Source: Holophagaceae bacterium (lineage in GTDB: Bacteria; Acidobacteriota; Holophagae; Holophagales; Holophagaceae). From it: 64,000 nucleotides of DNA. The stretch is taken from positions 266,656-330,655 of the forward strand of contig JADJVL010000002.1 in the NCBI GenBank assembly GCA_016710635.1, read 5' to 3'. The notes beneath the pieces are model-generated. The model saw only the letters and a program-made list of their open reading frames with translations. It was not told where the DNA came from and ran no database searches. A program made the translations under genes and the position numbers. Positions 50,566 through 58,907 of the stretch are shown in pieces (position 1 is the first letter of the stretch; the number at the start of each line of letters is the position of its first letter).

Positions 50566-50778
50566 ATGACCTTCCTGGAGACCCCCATGCTGCTTCCCCT
50601 CGCTGGCGTCCTCGCCTTGATGTGGCTGCTGGGGCTTTTGACCGGCTACGCATCCGGTCCCGCCGTCCACCTTCTGGTGCTGGCCGCCCTCGGCCTCCTG
50701 ATGGTGCGGCTCGGTCGCGGTCCCAGACGGACCCGATCCCTCCAACGCATTCCCCATCGTCCCAGGAGCCGCCCATGA
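50566..50778 (+). CDS. Second Lmo0937-like membrane protein
   Basis: 70 residues, with an internal MLLPL start seven codons in as an alternative. Two membrane helices (LLPLAGVLALMWLLGLLTGY and VHLLVLAALGLLMVRLG) align with the 49-residue Lmo0937 protein upstream, followed by a longer Arg-rich tail. A GGGAG lies upstream of the first ATG. The stop overlaps the Dps gene start as ATGA, so the two are translationally coupled. Confidence 0.75.
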   Translation: MTFLETPMLLPLAGVLALMWLLGLLTGYASGPAVHLLVLAALGLLMVRLGRGPRRTRSLQRIPHRPRSRP

Positions 50779-51266
50779 GCCGTATCCATGCACCCCTCGA
50801 CCACGTGATGTTCGACGCCAAGACCACCAAGGACCTCGTGGCCCTGCTGAACCAGTCCCTCGCGGACACCCTCGACCTGGCCTACCAGACCAAGCAGGCC
50901 CACTGGAACGTCAAGGGGCTGAACTTCTACGGCCTCCACCTGCTCTTCGACGAGCTCTACGGCCAGCTCATCACCTACCTGGACGACTTCGCCGAGCGCG
51001 CGGTCACCATGGGCGGCCAGGCCCTGGGCACCATCCGGGCCGCCGGCGAGGCCTCCAGTCTTTCCGAGTACCCCCTCGAAGCCCTGGACAGCAAGATCCA
51101 CGTGGACGCCCTGGTGGAGCGCTACGGCGAATACACCGGCCGGATGCGCAAGGCGATCCGGAAGGCCGAGCAGCTCGGCGACCAGGACACGGCGGACCTC
51201 TACACCGCCGTCAGCCGCGCCATGGACAAGGCCCTCTGGATGCTCAGGGCGCACCAGGAAGTCTGA
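50775..51266 (+). CDS. Dps family DNA-protecting ferritin-like protein
   Basis: 163 residues, normal for Dps. The ferroxidase site is visible in QTKQAHWNVKGLNFYGLHLLFDELYGQL, with His and Asp/Glu from two subunits, and DDFAERAVTMGG follows. Dps forms dodecamers that oxidise and store iron with peroxide and can bind DNA. The N-terminus is short and only moderately basic, so DNA binding may be weak. It is coupled to the preceding membrane protein, and its place among envelope stress genes fits an oxidative-stress role. Confidence 0.94.
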   Translation: MSRIHAPLDHVMFDAKTTKDLVALLNQSLADTLDLAYQTKQAHWNVKGLNFYGLHLLFDELYGQLITYLDDFAERAVTMGGQALGTIRAAGEASSLSEYPLEALDSKIHVDALVERYGEYTGRMRKAIRKAEQLGDQDTADLYTAVSRAMDKALWMLRAHQEV

Positions 51267-51287
51267 AGTCCCGTCCGGGAACTCCCC

Positions 51288-51692
51288 ATGCCCACCGCCC
51301 TCGAAATCACCCTGATCCTCGTCCTCGCGGCCATCGCCGTGGGCCTCGTGCCGCTGCTCTTCCAGCTGCGGCGCACGGCCCAGGGCCTGGACGCCTTCCT
51401 GCTGTCCTCGCGGATCCACCTCGGTCAGATCGCCGAGGACGTGCACGCCTCCCGCATGCGCATGGACGAGCTCGCCGGCTCCCTGCAGACCTCCATGAAC
51501 GAGCTGTCCACCTTCGCCCAGGCCATGGGCGACGTGGGACGCACGGTGAAGGACCTCCACACGCGCTTCAGCGGCTCCCTCGATGCCACTTCCCGCAACC
51601 TCGGCCTGATTCTCGGAGGGCTCAGCGCCGTGCTGGCCTTCTTCAAGTGCCGACAGTCCACCCCAGCCCCAGAACCGGAGTCCCAACCATGA
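51288..51692 (+). CDS. DUF948-like membrane protein
   Basis: 134 residues: one N-terminal membrane helix (LEITLILVLAAIAVGLVPLLF), then an amphipathic helical body with the RRTAQGLDAFLLSSRIHLGQIAEDVHASRMRMDELAGSLQ heptad pattern, a second weak hydrophobic stretch (GLILGGLSAVLAFF) and a Pro-rich tail. This matches DUF948 proteins, which commonly travel with YtxH genes. Its stop overlaps the YtxH gene start by four bases. Confidence 0.8.
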   Translation: MPTALEITLILVLAAIAVGLVPLLFQLRRTAQGLDAFLLSSRIHLGQIAEDVHASRMRMDELAGSLQTSMNELSTFAQAMGDVGRTVKDLHTRFSGSLDATSRNLGLILGGLSAVLAFFKCRQSTPAPEPESQP

Positions 51693-52030
51693 GCCGTGAA
51701 GCCACCTATCCCGTCGGACCCATGCTGCTCACCTTCCTCGCCGGCGCCGCCGTCGGCGCGGTGGTCGTGGCCCTCAGCACGCCCAAGAGCGGTCCCGAGC
51801 TGCGCGGAGACCTGAAGGACATGGCCAACCGCGGCAAGCGGAAGGCCGGGGAACTGGCCGACGACGCGTGCGAAGCCTGGGAAGACCTGAAGGACCGCAC
51901 CGAACTCGCCGCCGGCGAACTGAAGGGCCAGGCCAGCGTCGCCGTGGAAGACCTGAAGGCCCGCGCCGCCCTCGCGGCCCAGGACCTGAAGCGCGGCGCC
52001 GCCAACGCCGCCAAGGACCTCCGGGCCTGA
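51689..52030 (+). CDS. YtxH domain protein (copy 1)
   Basis: 113 residues. A membrane helix with the YtxH signature (GPMLLTFLAGAAVGAVVVALSTPKSGPELRGDLKD) is followed by an Ala/Lys/Glu-rich amphipathic helix with repeated EDLK and QDLK motifs, typical of YtxH general-stress proteins. Codes nearly the same first 37 residues as copy 2 (52509), which is shorter. It is coupled to the DUF948 gene. Confidence 0.88.
   Translation: MSREATYPVGPMLLTFLAGAAVGAVVVALSTPKSGPELRGDLKDMANRGKRKAGELADDACEAWEDLKDRTELAAGELKGQASVAVEDLKARAALAAQDLKRGAANAAKDLRA
51710..51820 (+). repeat. YtxH duplicated segment, unit 1
   Basis: 111 bases encoding the YtxH membrane helix, nearly identical to 52533-52643. Differences are few and mostly synonymous, so this is recent duplication or gene conversion rather than ancient homology. 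Confidence 0.8.
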
Positions 52031-52084
52031 CCCTCCGCCTTCCCGTCCCCCCGCCACCCTTCCCATTCCCAGAGGATCCGTCCC

Positions 52085-52453
52085 ATGAGCCAGCTCGCGA
52101 TGTTTTCGAATTCCCCCGTCAAGGCCTCCAGCGTCATCGGCACCGGCGTGGTCAATCCCCAGGGCGAAAGCCTGGGGGAGATCAAGGAGCTGGTGATCGA
52201 TCCCCGCATCGGCCGGGTCGCCTACGCCGTCGTCTCCCTGGTCCGCTCCTTCGTCATGGGGGAGAAGCTCTTCGCGATCCCCTTCAGCGCCTTCGACTAC
52301 AACGTGACGAAGAACCAGTACGTCCTGGACGTCTCCCGGGAACGCATGATCGCCGCCCCCGGCTTCGACGCGAACCATTGGCCGACCATGAGCGAGGAGA
52401 CCTGGAACCGCGAGATCTCGTCCTACTACGGACGCACGCCCTTCTGGGAATAG
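52085..52453 (+). CDS. PRC-barrel domain protein
   Basis: 122 residues. The PRC-barrel spans about 20-95: SSVIGTGVVNPQGESLGEIKELVIDPRIGRVAYAVVSLVRS with FAIPFSAFDYN. The C-terminal WNREISSYYGRTPFWE is a common ending of stress-island PRC proteins. The domain is a small beta barrel used for protein or RNA contact; the exact partner is unknown. It sits between two YtxH copies. Confidence 0.9.
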   Translation: MSQLAMFSNSPVKASSVIGTGVVNPQGESLGEIKELVIDPRIGRVAYAVVSLVRSFVMGEKLFAIPFSAFDYNVTKNQYVLDVSRERMIAAPGFDANHWPTMSEETWNREISSYYGRTPFWE

Positions 52454-52508
52454 GCCCCGCACAGCTCGAAGCAGTCCCATACCCACCTTCCAGACCCGGA
52501 GAACCACC

Positions 52509-52787
52509 ATGCACCAGGAACCCCAAGCCTCCCCCATCGGACCCATGCTGCTCACCTTCCTCGCCGGCGCCGCCGTCGGTGCGGTGATCGTGGCCCTCAC
52601 CACCCCCAAGAGCGGTCCCGAACTCCGTGGCGACATGAAGGACCTCGCCCGCCGCGCCAAGCGCAAGGCCGGCATGCTGGCCGACGAAGCCAGCGGCGCC
52701 TGGGACGACATGAAGGGGCGCACCTCCCTCGCCGCCGCGGACCTCAAGCGCGGCATGGCCGACGCGGCCAGCGACCTTCGGGGCTGA
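52509..52787 (+). CDS. YtxH domain protein (copy 2)
   Basis: 92 residues. The first ~40 residues repeat those of copy 1 almost exactly (GPMLLTFLAGAAVGAVIVALTTPKSGPELRGDMKD), and the helical tail is shorter with one ADLKRG motif. The DNA for the shared segment is also nearly identical, indicating recent local duplication. It is probably a membrane-associated stress protein like copy 1. Confidence 0.87.
   Translation: MHQEPQASPIGPMLLTFLAGAAVGAVIVALTTPKSGPELRGDMKDLARRAKRKAGMLADEASGAWDDMKGRTSLAAADLKRGMADAASDLRG
52533..52643 (+). repeat. YtxH duplicated segment, unit 2
   Basis: The second copy of the 111-base segment at 51710-51820, in direct orientation about 820 bases downstream with the PRC-barrel gene between. 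Recombination between copies could delete that gene. Confidence 0.8.
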
Positions 52788-52855
52788 GCCCAAGAGGGGG
52801 CGACTTCGGGCGCCTCCGTCCTCGAATGAGCTTCTCACCGGTACCTGGAGCGCCC

Positions 52856-53053
52856 ATGCCTCCCAAGCTGCACCACGAACCCCGGCAACATGCCGCCTCC
52901 ATCCGGTCGGATCCGTGGTGTGAAGGACCGAGCCCATGTGTGGTGGAAGGCTCCGGCGTCCCCTTCGACGGCTTCGCGCCGTTTATCTCCGCGGAGCCAG
53001 CTCTGGCGTGCGCGGAGCAGAGCGCCTTGTTGATGGCTCAGTCCCCTGGCTGA
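52856..53053 (+). CDS. Doubtful small ORF
   Basis: 65 codons with TGGAG five bases before the ATG. Third-position GC bias is weaker than in true neighbours, and the product (His/Pro/Cys-mixed, ending LLMAQSPG) matches no family I know. It fills part of the 307-base gap before the OmpA gene; it may be non-coding. Confidence 0.25.
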   Translation: MPPKLHHEPRQHAASIRSDPWCEGPSPCVVEGSGVPFDGFAPFISAEPALACAEQSALLMAQSPG

Positions 53054-53094
53054 GCGAGTTCTTTAGCAATCCCAGTTCCCCTGAAAGGTGACCC

Positions 53095-54582
53095 ATGATC
53101 TTCAAGCGCACGATCCCCTTCGCCCTCGCCGTCCTCGGCCTCCAGGCCGCGCCGCCCCTGCCGAGGCAGGACCCTGGAACGGTTCCCCTCTACCGGGTGA
53201 CGGTCGTCCAGGGTTCGGCCAAGGCCATCAAGTACCGGAACCTGAAGGCCTCCACCGAAGTCGACCTGAAGGGCACCGTGCTCTGCCCGGGGGCCACCGG
53301 CGAGGCGGACGTGAAGGGCGAGGACGGCGCCGTGCAGATCCGGGCGAAGGTCAAGGGCCTGCCGCCCCCGGCCAGCTTCGGCGGGGAATTCCTCACCTAC
53401 GTCCTGTGGGGCATTTCACCGGAAGGCCGGGCCACGAACCTGGGCGAGCTGATCCTTGAGCACGGCAAGGCCAAGGTCAAGGTCACCGAGAAGCTCCAGA
53501 CCTTCGGGCTCATCGTGACGGCGGAGCCCTACTTCGCCGTGAGCCAGCCCAGCGACGTGGTGGTCATGGAAAACGCCATGAATAAGGACACCAAGGGTCA
53601 GGTGGAATACATCGACGCCCGCTTCGAACTCTTGAAGCGGGGCCAGTACACCCTGAACCTGAACGCCCCGGCGCCGATGCCCCGGGACGAGAAGGCGCCC
53701 TTCGCCCTCCACCAGGCCCGCAACGCGGTGCGCATCGCCCGGGCCACCGGCGCCCAGGCCTACGCCCCGGACGCCTACGGCAAGGCCGTGGGTTCGCTGG
53801 AGCGCGCCGAAGCCGGCGAGGGCGGCGCGAAGGGCCGGATCGCCATGGCCCGGGAGGCCGTCCAGAGGGCCGAAGACGCCCGCCTGATCGCCGTCCAGAA
53901 GCAGGAGGCGGAGTCCATCGCCGTGGAGGCCCGGGTGGCCCAGGCCAAGGTGGAGCGCGCCCGGCGGGAGACCGCCCAGGTGTCCATGGCCAAGGAGGCC
54001 GCGGTCCAGCAGACCAAGGTGGCGGAGGCGGAGAACGCGGGCCTGCGTTCGAAGCTGGACGACGCCAAGCGGGAGACCGCCCAGGCGGACGCTTCGGAAG
54101 AGGCCGCCCGCAAGCAGACCCAGGCGGCGGAGGCGGAGAATGACGCCCTGCGCACCCGGTTGCGGGTGCAGCTCAACGCGATCCTGGAGACCCGCGCCAC
54201 CGCCCGGGGCCTCATCGTCAACATGTCCGGCGTGCTCTTCCAGAACGGCCAGGCGACCCTGGTGCCCGCGGCCCGGGAAAAGCTCTCGAAGATCGCCGGG
54301 ATCCTGGCGACCCACAAGGGGCTGCGGATCGAGGCCGACGGCTTCACCGACAGCAATGGCAGCGACGCCTACAACCAGCGCCTCTCGGAGCAGCGCGCCG
54401 AGGCCGCCCGGGACTACCTGATCAGCCAGGGCGTGGCATCGGATTCCATCTTCGCCAAGGGCTATGGTGAAGGCAGCCCCATCGCCACCAACGACACGGA
54501 AGCGGGCCGGCAGGAGAACCGCCGGGTGGAACTGGTGGTCTCGGGTCCGGGCATCACCACCGGCAAGGCCGCGGGACGCTGA
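53095..54582 (+). CDS. OmpA-family protein with coiled-coil stalk
   Basis: 495 residues; AAAGGTG precedes the ATG. A signal-like N-terminus is followed by a beta domain (about 35-200) related to the 43461 lipoprotein: EFLTYVLWGISPEGRATNLGEL. Residues about 205-260 resemble DUF4398 (ALHQARNAVRIARATGAQAYAPDAYGKAVGSLERAEA). A long Ala/Glu/Lys coiled coil with duplicated blocks (about 260-355) is a stalk. The OmpA C-terminal domain (about 370-490) has IEADGFTDSNGSDAYNQRLSEQRAEAARDYL and QENRRVELVV, so peptidoglycan binding should work. It is probably an outer-membrane-to-wall tether that ends the core stress island. Confidence 0.9.
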   Translation: MIFKRTIPFALAVLGLQAAPPLPRQDPGTVPLYRVTVVQGSAKAIKYRNLKASTEVDLKGTVLCPGATGEADVKGEDGAVQIRAKVKGLPPPASFGGEFLTYVLWGISPEGRATNLGELILEHGKAKVKVTEKLQTFGLIVTAEPYFAVSQPSDVVVMENAMNKDTKGQVEYIDARFELLKRGQYTLNLNAPAPMPRDEKAPFALHQARNAVRIARATGAQAYAPDAYGKAVGSLERAEAGEGGAKGRIAMAREAVQRAEDARLIAVQKQEAESIAVEARVAQAKVERARRETAQVSMAKEAAVQQTKVAEAENAGLRSKLDDAKRETAQADASEEAARKQTQAAEAENDALRTRLRVQLNAILETRATARGLIVNMSGVLFQNGQATLVPAAREKLSKIAGILATHKGLRIEADGFTDSNGSDAYNQRLSEQRAEAARDYLISQGVASDSIFAKGYGEGSPIATNDTEAGRQENRRVELVVSGPGITTGKAAGR

Positions 54583-54645
54583 GCTCCAGGCGCCCTCCGC
54601 CTTTCGCGGAGGGCGCCCGGTCTTCATCGAAGGGAGGTCGTGCCC

Positions 54646-55032
54646 ATGCGTTCCCTCACGCTCAAGCGCCATGGCGTCCTGATCCTGATCCTGGGCGTCG
54701 TGGTTCCCTCGGATGCGAGGGGGTTGGCGTCCCAATTCCAGTCGCAGCTGGCACGACCTGAAGCGCGTCCTGGGGTCCATCCCGCCGGCCCTGCGAACAG
54801 CGCCTTTGGTTCTGGGAACCCCTTCCGGCTTCCCGCCGGAACCGTGGCGGCCTCCGGCGGGTGGTTCCGCTTCGAACGGAACGGCCTCTGGTTCTCCCTG
54901 CCGGGAGCCTGGCCGGAAGACTGGGATGACGACGAAGAGGTCTTCATCGAGGAGGCCGCGGCGGGGTGCTTCCTGCGCCGGTGCAGGCCCGGGGGCGGCC
55001 GCCTCTCCTTGCGCGTGCAGCCCCACGGATGA
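54646..55032 (+). CDS. Hypothetical exported protein
   Basis: 128 residues. AGGGAGG lies eight bases before the ATG at 54646; the GTG two codons earlier is less likely. The N-terminus is hydrophobic (HGVLILILGVVVPSDARG), a probable signal peptide. The C-terminal half has GGWFRFERNGLWFSLPGAWPEDWDDDEEVFIEEAAAGCFLRRCRPGGGRLSL, the style of periplasmic small domains that repeat aromatic/Asp loops (compare YXWGXW neighbours); I cannot name a family. It follows the OmpA gene by 63 bases. Confidence 0.65.
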   Translation: MRSLTLKRHGVLILILGVVVPSDARGLASQFQSQLARPEARPGVHPAGPANSAFGSGNPFRLPAGTVAASGGWFRFERNGLWFSLPGAWPEDWDDDEEVFIEEAAAGCFLRRCRPGGGRLSLRVQPHG

Positions 55033-55109
55033 GGGGCCGGCGTCATGGCCGCGTAAGTCGCACTGAATCCAGCTCCCCTTCGTCCGTCATTCCAACCCGA
55101 GACTCCCCA

Positions 55110-55511
55110 ATGGCCTTCCTCAAGCTCACTGGATCCACCCGCCGCCTACGACCCTTCGTGCCGGTCGGGCCTGGCGAACGCACGGCCCTCTATTCCCACC
55201 GAGAGCTGTGTGCGTTGGCCGGCGTGGATTCCCGCAATGAGCTGGAGGCGCTGAGCGAGCCCATGGCCCAGGGGCCGCAAAGTCCCCGCCCCGAAGGCGG
55301 GATCCGGTTTTCCGGAAAGGTGCGCCTGCTGCTGGGCTTGCTCGCGGGGGCGGCCGCCGGCGCGGTCCTCACGGCGATGTTCACGCCAAGGAGCGGCGCG
55401 GGCCTGCGGCTGAAGCTGAAATCCTTCACGCGGCGGACCCGGCGCAGGGTAGGGTCGGGCCATGGCGCTGTTCGCTGCAGCCTCGGATCGGGATCGGCCC
55501 GGAAGGAGTGA
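55110..55511 (+). CDS. YtxH-like membrane protein (copy 3)
   Basis: 133 residues. Residues about 65-105 match the YtxH helix (RLLLGLLAGAAAGAVLTAMFTPRSGAGLRLKLKSF) but with a ~60-residue soluble N-terminus (SHRELCALAGVDSRNELEALSE) and a short basic tail. It is more diverged than copies 1 and 2. Its stop lies directly before the hydrolase start, sharing the GGAAGGAG signal, so the two are probably co-translated. Confidence 0.7.
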   Translation: MAFLKLTGSTRRLRPFVPVGPGERTALYSHRELCALAGVDSRNELEALSEPMAQGPQSPRPEGGIRFSGKVRLLLGLLAGAAAGAVLTAMFTPRSGAGLRLKLKSFTRRTRRRVGSGHGAVRCSLGSGSARKE

Positions 55512-55513
55512 CC

Positions 55514-56305
55514 ATGCGCGCGACAGTGAACGACATCGGCCTTGAATACACCGATGAAGGCGAGGGCGTGCCCCTCTTCTTCATCCACGGGTTCCCCTTG
55601 TGCCGCGAGGCCTGGTCGAAACAGGTGGAAGCCTTCAAGGCGCGCTTCCGCGTCATCGCCCCCGACCTGCGGGGCCTTGGCGGCAGCGAGGCCACGGAAG
55701 GCCCGGTGCCCATGGGCCGTTTCGCCGAGGACTGCTACAAGCTCATGCAGCACCTGCAGCTGGACCCCGTTATCCTCGTGGGCCATTCCATGGGCGGGTA
55801 CGCGGCGCTGGCCTTCGCGAAAATCTACCCCCATGCGCTGCGGGGACTGGTGCTGGTGGGCACCAAGGCGGGCCCGGACTCGCCCGAGACCGCGGCGGCC
55901 CGACGCGCCACGGCGGAAGCGGTGGGTCGGGACGGCATCGCCTCGGTGGTGGAGGCCATGGCCCCCAAGATGCTCTCCGCGAACAACGCGGACGCCGGCA
56001 TGGCCGCCGATGTGCGGGGCTTCATGACGCCTTCCAAGCCCGCGGGCGTCATCGGCGCCTTGCTGGGCATGGCGGAGCGGCCCGACGCGGAACCGTGGCT
56101 TGGCAAGATCCGCGTGCCGACCCTCATCGTCACCGGCGCCGACGACACCCTCGTGCTCCCCAGTGAATCCACGCACCTTGCGAAAGCGATTCCCGGCGCC
56201 CAGGTGCGGTTCATCCCCAAGGCGGGACACCTCGTGGCCTTCGAACAGCCCGAGGCCTTCAATGCGGCGCTGCAGGGCTGGCTGGCCCAGCCGCTGCTCC
56301 AGTGA
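55514..56305 (+). CDS. Alpha/beta hydrolase
   Basis: 263 residues; GGAAGGAG lies five bases before the ATG at 55514. It is a typical alpha/beta-hydrolase: oxyanion HGFPLCREAW, nucleophile Ser in VGHSMGGYAALAFA (about 96), acid Asp in VTGADDTLVLPSES, and His in IPKAGHLVAFEQPEAF near the end. A lid of about 60 residues lies between strands 6 and 7. Substrate class cannot be told; esterase, epoxide- or haloalkane-type is possible. The stop overlaps the AI-2E-family gene GTG start. Confidence 0.92.
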   Translation: MRATVNDIGLEYTDEGEGVPLFFIHGFPLCREAWSKQVEAFKARFRVIAPDLRGLGGSEATEGPVPMGRFAEDCYKLMQHLQLDPVILVGHSMGGYAALAFAKIYPHALRGLVLVGTKAGPDSPETAAARRATAEAVGRDGIASVVEAMAPKMLSANNADAGMAADVRGFMTPSKPAGVIGALLGMAERPDAEPWLGKIRVPTLIVTGADDTLVLPSESTHLAKAIPGAQVRFIPKAGHLVAFEQPEAFNAALQGWLAQPLLQ

Positions 56306-57576
56306 GCGGTCCGGCGCAGTCCAAGGGTCCGGAGCCCTCGGCGCCGGGGCCCCGCACCGTGCGTTTCGAGGTCTCCCCCACCACCGTGTTCATGCTGATC
56401 CTGGTGGCCGCGTCCCTGTGGCTGCTGGTCCGGCTCGCGCCGGTGCTGCTGGCCCTGATCGTCGCGCTCCTCATCGTGGGGACCATGAGCCCGGCGGTCC
56501 GGTGGCTGGAAACGCACCGGGTGCGGCGCGGCCTGGGCATCGGGTTCGTGTTCACCCTGCTCTTCATCGCCGCCGTGCTGCTGCTGACCATCACGCTGCC
56601 GTCCCTCGTCGCGCAGGTGGTGACGATCTTCGAGCGGGAGCCGGCCTTCCGGGCGGGCCTCGCCGACCAGCTCGGCCATTCCCACCTGAGCGCGCCCTTC
56701 GCGGACTGGCTGAGGAACCTGCGCTACGGGGCGCCGGGCAACACGGTGGGCGCCACGGCCTTCGCGTATTCCATGCGCATCTTCGAGGTCGCCGCCTACG
56801 GCATGAGCGCCATCTTCCTCGCGCTCTACATGATGCTGGACCGGGACCGGCTGCGGGGCGGCCTCTACGCGGTGGTGCCCCGAAGCCATCACATCCGCCT
56901 CTCCCGGGTCATGTTGAACCTCGAGACCATCGTCGGGGCCTACATCCGGGGCCAGCTGGTCACCTCCTTCCTCATGTCCGCCTTCACCTTCGTCCTCCTG
57001 TCGGCCTGCGGCGTGGAGAACGCCATCGCCCTCGCGGTCTTCGCCGGAGTGGCGGACGTCCTGCCCTACATCGGCGTCTTCCTGTCCGTCGGTCCCGCGG
57101 TGATCGCCGCCCTCGGCCAGGGCCCCGCCGTCGCAGGCATCGTCCTCGTGCTGATGCTCTGCTACGAGGAGTTCGAGAGCCGCGTGCTCATCCCGCGCAT
57201 CTACGGGCAGGCGCTGCGTCTGCCCTCCTCCGTCGTGCTGTTCTCGCTCCTCGCCGGTGGCACGCTGATGGGCCTCCTCGGCGCCCTCCTCGCCCTGCCG
57301 GTGGCGGCGACGATCATGATGCTCGTGCAGGAGCTCCGGGTGGATCTTCCCGGCGAGCAGGAGCAGGTGGCGGACACGGAGATGCGCGCCAAGGACGACC
57401 TGGAGGAAGAGGAATACGAGCGGCGGACCGAGGGCGTCGGAGCGGAGGCGGCCGCCGCCATCGCCGTGGAGATCTCCGCGGAACGGCGTCTGGAGGAACA
57501 CCGGTCGCTGGAGCCCGAACCCGAGCCTGGTGCCGGGCCTGAGCGCGCGCCCGAGGAGTCTGGGCTGGACGGCTAG
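56302..57576 (+). CDS. AI-2E family/PerM-like transporter
   Basis: 424 residues from a GTG overlapping the hydrolase stop. Eight or so membrane helices: VFMLILVAASLWLLVRLAPVLLALIVALLIVGTMSPAVRWLE opens, and LSRVMLNLETIVGAYIRGQLVTSFLMSAFTFVLLSACGV and LFSLLAGGTLMGLLGALLALPVAATIMMLVQELR give the family signatures. A ~80-residue hydrophilic, Glu-rich tail follows. The family (AI-2 exporter TqsA, YdiK, PerM) is an inner-membrane permease of uncertain substrates; autoinducer export here is unproven. The next gene starts three bases on. Confidence 0.9.
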   Translation: MSGPAQSKGPEPSAPGPRTVRFEVSPTTVFMLILVAASLWLLVRLAPVLLALIVALLIVGTMSPAVRWLETHRVRRGLGIGFVFTLLFIAAVLLLTITLPSLVAQVVTIFEREPAFRAGLADQLGHSHLSAPFADWLRNLRYGAPGNTVGATAFAYSMRIFEVAAYGMSAIFLALYMMLDRDRLRGGLYAVVPRSHHIRLSRVMLNLETIVGAYIRGQLVTSFLMSAFTFVLLSACGVENAIALAVFAGVADVLPYIGVFLSVGPAVIAALGQGPAVAGIVLVLMLCYEEFESRVLIPRIYGQALRLPSSVVLFSLLAGGTLMGLLGALLALPVAATIMMLVQELRVDLPGEQEQVADTEMRAKDDLEEEEYERRTEGVGAEAAAAIAVEISAERRLEEHRSLEPEPEPGAGPERAPEESGLDG

Positions 57577-57578
57577 CC

Positions 57579-58907
57579 ATGGCCGATTCAAAACCCATGC
57601 CCGAAGCAGGGACCGGACCGGCGGGTGTCCCCCGCCCCAAGTCCCTGCTGGACCGCCTGGGCCCGGGGCTCATCACCGGGGCTTCCGACGATGATCCCAG
57701 CGGCATCGCCACCTATTCCCAGGCGGGCGCGGCCTACGGCTTCGGTCTCCTCTGGACCATGCTCTTCTCCTTCCCGCTGATGTGCGCGATCCAGGAGATC
57801 AGCGCCCGCATCGGCCGGGTCACGGGCCGGGGCATCGCCGGCAACATCCGCCGGCACTATCCGCCCTGGCTGCTCTACCCGGTGGTCACCCTCCTCGTCC
57901 TGGCCAACATCATCAACCTCGGGGTGGACATCGGCGCCATGGGCTCCGCCCTGCAGCTGCTCATCGGCGGCCCGGCCCTGCTCTACGCCATCGGCTTCGC
58001 CCTCCTTTGCCTCCTGCTCGAGGTGTTCGTCGCCTATGCCCGCTACGCCCGGTACCTGAAGTGGCTCACCATCGTGCTGTTCAGCTACGTGGCGACGGCC
58101 TTCGTCGTGAAGATCCCCTGGAGCCAGGTGGCCTACGGGGCCCTCCTGCCCACCTTCTCGCGGGAGGCGGACTACTGGGCGACCTTCATCGCCATCCTGG
58201 GGACCACCATCAGCCCCTACCTCTTCTTCTGGCAGGCCTCCCAGGAGACCGAGGAGATCCGGGACCATCCCGACGAGGAGGCGGTGCGTTCGAAGCCGCA
58301 CCAGGCGCGAGAGCAGTTCGGCCGCATCCGCTTCGACACCATCCTGGGCATGTTCTTCTCCAACGCCATCGCCTTCTTCATCATCCTTTCCGCCGGCGTG
58401 ACCCTGCACGTGCACGGCGTCACCGACATCCAGACCGCGGCCCAGGCCGCCGAAGCCCTGCGACCCCTGGCGGGCCGCTTCGCCGCCACCTTGTTCGCCC
58501 TGGGGATCCTCGGCACCGGCCTCCTCGCCGTACCGGTGCTGGCGGGATCGGCGGCCTATGCCCTGGGCGAGGCCCTCAAGTGGCGCACGGGCCTCGACCG
58601 CAAGCCCCAGGAGGCCAAAGGCTTCTATGGCGTCCTCGCCGCGGCCACCGTGCTCGGCCTCGCCATCAACTTCCCGGCGGTCCAGAGCCATCTCGGCGTG
58701 ACGCCCATCAAGGCCCTGTTCCTGTGCGCGATCCTCAACGGAGTCGTCGCCATTCCGATCATGGCCGTGGTGATGGCCATGGCGGGCAACACGAAGGTCA
58801 TGGGGCGCTTCGCGCTGAAGTCGGGATCCCTGCGCATCCTCGGCTGGGTGGCGACGGCGGTCATGGCCCTCACCGCCGCGGGCATGTTCCTCTCCTGGCT
58901 GCGGTAG
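57579..58907 (+). CDS. Nramp-related metal transporter, non-canonical sites
   Basis: 442 residues, about eleven membrane helices. TM1 is LGPGLITGASDDDPSGIATYSQAG: DPSG in place of the Nramp DPGN metal-site motif. The TM6 equivalent reads TTISPYLFFWQASQETEE, where canonical Nramp has a Met-Pro-His segment, so the transition-metal-selecting Met is absent. It therefore belongs to a divergent branch whose substrate may be Mg2+ or another ion rather than Mn2+/Fe2+. ATG follows the AI-2E-family stop by two bases. Inner membrane, probably H+-coupled or uncoupled; untested. Confidence 0.9.
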   Translation: MADSKPMPEAGTGPAGVPRPKSLLDRLGPGLITGASDDDPSGIATYSQAGAAYGFGLLWTMLFSFPLMCAIQEISARIGRVTGRGIAGNIRRHYPPWLLYPVVTLLVLANIINLGVDIGAMGSALQLLIGGPALLYAIGFALLCLLLEVFVAYARYARYLKWLTIVLFSYVATAFVVKIPWSQVAYGALLPTFSREADYWATFIAILGTTISPYLFFWQASQETEEIRDHPDEEAVRSKPHQAREQFGRIRFDTILGMFFSNAIAFFIILSAGVTLHVHGVTDIQTAAQAAEALRPLAGRFAATLFALGILGTGLLAVPVLAGSAAYALGEALKWRTGLDRKPQEAKGFYGVLAAATVLGLAINFPAVQSHLGVTPIKALFLCAILNGVVAIPIMAVVMAMAGNTKVMGRFALKSGSLRILGWVATAVMALTAAGMFLSWLR

